Source: Cristatella mucedo
Taxonomy: Eukaryota; Bryozoa; Phylactolaemata; Cristatellidae
Direction: 5' to 3'
Assembly (NCBI GenBank): GCA_009760855.2
Contig: WPIO01000003.1
Location: forward strand, 5,085,001-5,149,000
Length of the DNA: 64,000 nt
Shown here: in pieces, positions 60,565 to 64,000 of the stretch
How the letters are laid out: each line of letters starts with the position of its first letter
Numbering within the stretch: position 1 is the first letter of the stretch
Notes under the pieces: model-generated
What the model was told of the DNA's origin: nothing
Databases searched by the model: none
The model's input: only the letters and a program-made list of their open reading frames with translations
Made by a program: the position numbers and the translations under genes

Positions 60565-62325
60565 TAATATTAATAATAACACGCTTGACAAAGCGCTCAA
60601 AGAGAACTTAATCTCTTTATATGTGCTTTACTCTAGCTGCAAAAGAAACACGATCGGATGGTAGCATGCTCGATAAACAACATGAATAAAATGGTTAGGG
60701 GTGACATGCACAGGGTTAGCATGCAAATCTGGTCAGTGGCAGCATGTACAGTATCAGCACCCACAAACACATAAATGACAGATCACAGGGACCCAATAAA
60801 TTCGCGATAAATAGGTGCAGTTGTAGTTTCTTTTTAAATGTGGTCAAGTCAGAGCATGTAGTTACTGACGTCGGGAGTGAGTCCCAGGCTTTGGGACCAC
60901 ACGAACTAAATGTGCGGCCTCAAAATGACTTGTGGCATGTACGAGGTAAACAGTTAATTTTTTTAAAAGCGGGTAGTTTGACGCTTAGCCATGTGGGGCA
61001 GTAGATCTGATAGGTAGACTGAAGCCAAAGAATGAAGGGAACTAAAAGTGAGCGACAAAACATTGAAGTCGATGCTTGCTTTACTGGTAGCCAGTGCCGG
61101 TCGGAGAAAAGGGGAGTGACTTGCCGACTGAGTAGCTCACGACAGAAGAGCCTTGCTGCAGAGTTTTGCACCAGCAGTAAGCGCCTGATTGCACATGCCG
61201 GTAGACCAGCAAGCAGTGAGTTACAGAAGTAAAGACGAGATGTCACAAATGCATGGACCAACTTAGATATGGTTATATGGTATCCTTGTCTAAACCGGTG
61301 GGCATGTTAGCAAAGTTCTGTAGCTGAAAATAGGCAGACTTGATTGTGGAGCTGATGTGGTCGTCTAGCGAAAGGTGACTTTGGAACAGGACACCTAGAT
61401 TTTGTGCAGATTTAACGGGAGATGTGCTGGCAGAGCCAATGTTGACCGTTAGCTTTTCCGATTGCTGAATCACACTTGGTTTGCCAATAAGCAGTAAGTT
61501 GGTTTAATCATCGTTCAATTTAAGAACGTTTGTTGACATGTGCGGATGTCATCAATGCATGCAGCAAAAGTGTTAAGAGAATTCGACATGCTCGAGGGCT
61601 GGGAGGGATCAAAGCAAAGTTACAACTGAGTGTCATATCAATAGAAGTGAAAGTCTAGATTGAGCTTGGCAATCACATAGGTAAGATGAAGAGTATAAAC
61701 CGTAAAAAGAACAGGTCGAGCACAAAGCCCTGAGGTACCCTATATTTCAGAGGCTCCTCCGATGATCGTTGTCCATTCACATCAATACTTTGGAATCTCT
61801 CACTGAGATAGGACCTAAATCATTTCAGAGCTGTGCCACTTACGCCCAGGAGAGATGAAAGGCGCTCAAGAAGGACTTGGTGATCAATAGTATCAAAAGC
61901 TTCCAAAAGAACAAGCAAAACGAGCAGAGATACTCTACCATGTCTGCATTCCTAATTCGGTCGTTATACGCCAGAAGCAATGTTGACTCTGTACATCGAT
62001 AGGCTCTAAAGCCAGAATGGAAATTACATAGCAAGGTTGGAAGTTTTAGTATATGAGCGGAGCTGGTCTGCGGCGATTCCTTCCAGTGTCATTGATGAGA
62101 CCAGTAGAAGAGAGTCTGGGTTGCAGTTGCTCAAGTTCTCTTGGCCTAGTGGTGCTTTCTTGAGTAGTGGCCTGACTACAGCATTTTTGAAAGGAGCTGA
62201 GACATGACCTAAGGCTAATGACCTGCTAATGATGTAAGTTGCTTGCACCAAATTCCTTGTTTCACCCCATCGAACGGGCAATAGATCATAGCAGTTGTAA
62301 TAATACGAAGTTCCTTGTGCCACGT
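60565..62325 (-). mobile_element. LINE-A copy, long and decayed, in gene B last intron
   Basis: Minus-strand copy of about 1.75 kb. The tail lies at about 60570, then the 3' UTR and RT C-terminal domain (VHAFVTSRLYFCNSLLAGLP, 61261 downward). Motif remnants (HSGFRAYRCTEST at about 62000) lead to the PFKNAVVRPLLKKAPLGQ region at about 62200. Many stops and frameshifts. It lies in the same orientation as gene B. Confidence 0.9.
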
Positions 62326-63094
62326 CAGTTGAATAGTTGAATTAAAATCGTTAAGCTATTGGCTTGGAGTAGCATTAGGTCTTCAAAGCTAGCCAATCAA
62401 GTTAGCCAAGAAATCTGATGGAGATATCAGCACACACGCACACACATAAGCCGGCGCCTGCTTGAACACAAACAAGCAAAAACACGCAGACCAAGAGTCG
62501 TGTGAATCAACAAAGCTTCGCAAAGTTCTTCAAATGAGTGCTAAGTGTGCCAGGATTATGTTTTGCTTAATAATGGAAGGTTTGAGTTCGAACAAGCAAA
62601 GTCTGCATGCTGGAATCCCATGAATTTCGGGAGCACGTTCTTAGCCCATTCAGCCCACCAAGCATCGAATTTAGCCTATGCACTGCATCGACTTGTTCTA
62701 GGTTTCGTAATGGGTTCCTAAGCAACTACTGATGGGTAAATAGATGACGATAAATTCGCCCGAGCAATCTCCAGATCCTGTGAGCAGCCCAAGATTCTGT
62801 ACGTCAGTTAGCACATGCTTTGGGACTCTCGATCACTAATGAGATCTTTCTTTGAGGAACGAATCAAACTTAAGTCTGTTTGACAAATGCGACTATAGCG
62901 ATTGGAAGTTAACCATCTGCCCTCATAGAGTATTACCTACTTTTCGAATAGTGCGTGTGAGCGCAGAGGCTTGCATCCATAGCAACAGAAAATGCCATTT
63001 GAATGCCTACGTGAGAGTTAGCCGGCTGCTGCACTGATCGATTGTGGATTATCATTTATGCATTTCCATTCCGGTCACGGCAACGTTCGCCTTG

Positions 63095-63192
63095 AGTAAC
63101 TAGGCTAAGCCAGTGCTCGCAACATGGGCTCGAGCGACTTGGCATACGTTGAGCGCCTGAATAGAGATTAAACTTTTTTAGTCCGTGGTACA
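63095..63192 (+). mobile_element. SINE family 1 fragment
   Basis: The partial head AACATGGGCTCGAGCGACT (B-box region) is followed by GTTGAGCGCCTGAATAGAGA, then TTAAACTTTTTTAGTCCGT, the family tail. It ends about 100 bp from the penultimate exon of SLCO gene B. Confidence 0.6.
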
Positions 63193-63297
63193 AGCAAATT
63201 ATACTTTTTGGCCACTTAAACAAGCTAAAGCGAATTTTAATTTTTATTGATAGAAATTTGTTTTAGCTATGCATACAGTTCAATTGTGTTTACTCAC

Positions 63298-63362
63298 CCA
63301 AGAATCTCACGAAAACCCATTGAATGCCTAGTCCAAAGGTCCTGTGAGACTCGGGTATACAT
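63298..63362 (-). CDS. SLCO gene B, penultimate exon
   Basis: A 65 nt exon with a TTACAG acceptor and GTGAGT donor. It reads (x)CIPESHRTFGLGIQWVFVRF and then LG, the conserved TM11 start of OATPs (VPxEHRTxALGxQWxxxRxLG). It ends in phase 1 with G. Joining it to the exon at 53651 restores a Gly codon and yields FLG-TVPGPILFG, exactly the family order. The intron between them is 9646 bp and contains LINE-A fragments, a SINE and a minisatellite. Earlier exons of gene B lie beyond the right edge. Confidence 0.93.
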
Positions 63363-63399
63363 CTGTAACACATAAAAAATAGCATTACCATTTAGTATT

Positions 63400-64000
63400 T
63401 TAGGATTAAAATAAGACCTAATGGGACTGAAAAATAATACCTAGGAACTAAGCTAAGCAATTATCACGGATTACATTGTGACACTTCTGTTTTCGCTTAG
63501 TATAAATATAGTTTTCGATTCTTTATGCAACAAAATCATAGAATAAATATCAGTAGTTCCAGCAAGTTTTTGCTTGGTTAGTATAGTGGAACATTAAAAA
63601 TTCAATCATATTTAATACATGAAGGGACGAAGTCAGTCTTTTGATTCAAGTTTCTTGCAGTGAAATAAAATACAATTAATCAGCGATACTATATATGTAC
63701 AATGATATTCTGACCGCAAAAGATTGAGAAGAGAGTAGTTTTTCGGGATTTACAATTCTGATCATTCCTTCTTTATGGAATCGGACCAAAATTACTTTGA
63801 TGACCCATTATTTTTTCAGTATACTGTCCACGGTAGCTTCTTCAATTCAATAAATGCTTATGGAAGAGCTCACCTTGCTACTCAGACAAACCCTAATCTC
63901 ACTCAATTTAGAAAACTGAGCATCAGGAAAATGGGCATTGAAGTATATCCTACAATATTTAAGCCTTAGTTTTTCACCGCGGTCTCTATCTTTGGTACAT
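63400..64000. other. Unannotated intron sequence of SLCO gene B
   Basis: AT-rich sequence upstream of the penultimate exon of gene B. A 64-codon plus-strand frame at 63775 has no recognised motif. No further SLCO exon is seen before the edge. Confidence 0.55.

Overview
This is a repeat-rich, intron-rich animal genome segment. The only confidently recognised host genes belong to the organic anion transporting polypeptide family (SLCO/OATP), which is an animal family. Long introns, many CR1/L2-like LINE fragments, tRNA-derived SINEs, a pogo/Tigger element and abundant dinucleotide repeats point to a mid-to-large invertebrate genome. A flatworm or another lophotrochozoan is my guess; the sequence alone does not prove it.

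Host genes. Two SLCO genes lie head-to-tail on the minus strand. Gene A is represented by seven consecutive exons (18461 down to 5247). All have GT/AG borders and compatible phases, and together they give about 362 codons from TM2 through the family signature D-P-R-W-V-G-A-W-W to about TM8. Its 3' exons (Kazal-like loop, TM9-12) are not found and probably lie below position 1. Its N-terminus may be two small exons near 32 kb. Gene B is represented by its last two exons (63362-63298 and 53651-53362), joined across a 9.6 kb intron. Between the two genes are weaker candidate exons of unrecognised genes: 44.83-45.57 kb on the minus strand and 34.97-35.18 kb on the plus strand.

Repeats. One LINE family (here LINE-A) dominates. 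There is one nearly intact 840-codon endonuclease/reverse transcriptase copy at 9.5-12.3 kb inside intron 4 of gene A, and about twelve decayed copies elsewhere. Its 3' end (a short GC-rich hairpin-like segment plus ATT repeats) is shared with a tRNA-derived SINE family, a typical LINE/SINE partnership. A second tRNA-derived SINE family with another body occurs four times. A second LINE-derived repeat (repeat B) occurs near 7, 14 and 30 kb. Several elements are nested: a solo LTR inside LINE-A (42.7-43.5 kb), a 0.94 kb foldback palindrome inside LINE-A (36.55-37.49 kb), SINEs inside LINE-A (33.1-34.9 kb), and a SINE inside a dead Tigger transposase (27.7-29.55 kb). A 173 bp Tigger-derived MITE sits at 15.7 kb.

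Other structure: a TA-flanked perfect-looking hairpin at 21.5-21.9 kb, a three-copy 124 bp minisatellite at 57.7-58.0 kb, a 200 bp direct repeat pair at 4.4/4.9 kb, a GC-rich island at 40.2-41.8 kb, and several long CA, TA and CT microsatellites. I see no rRNA, functional tRNA, CRISPR array or prokaryotic-type operon. The most novel items are the foldback element, the hairpin, the LTR-in-LINE insertion and the unrecognised candidate exons.
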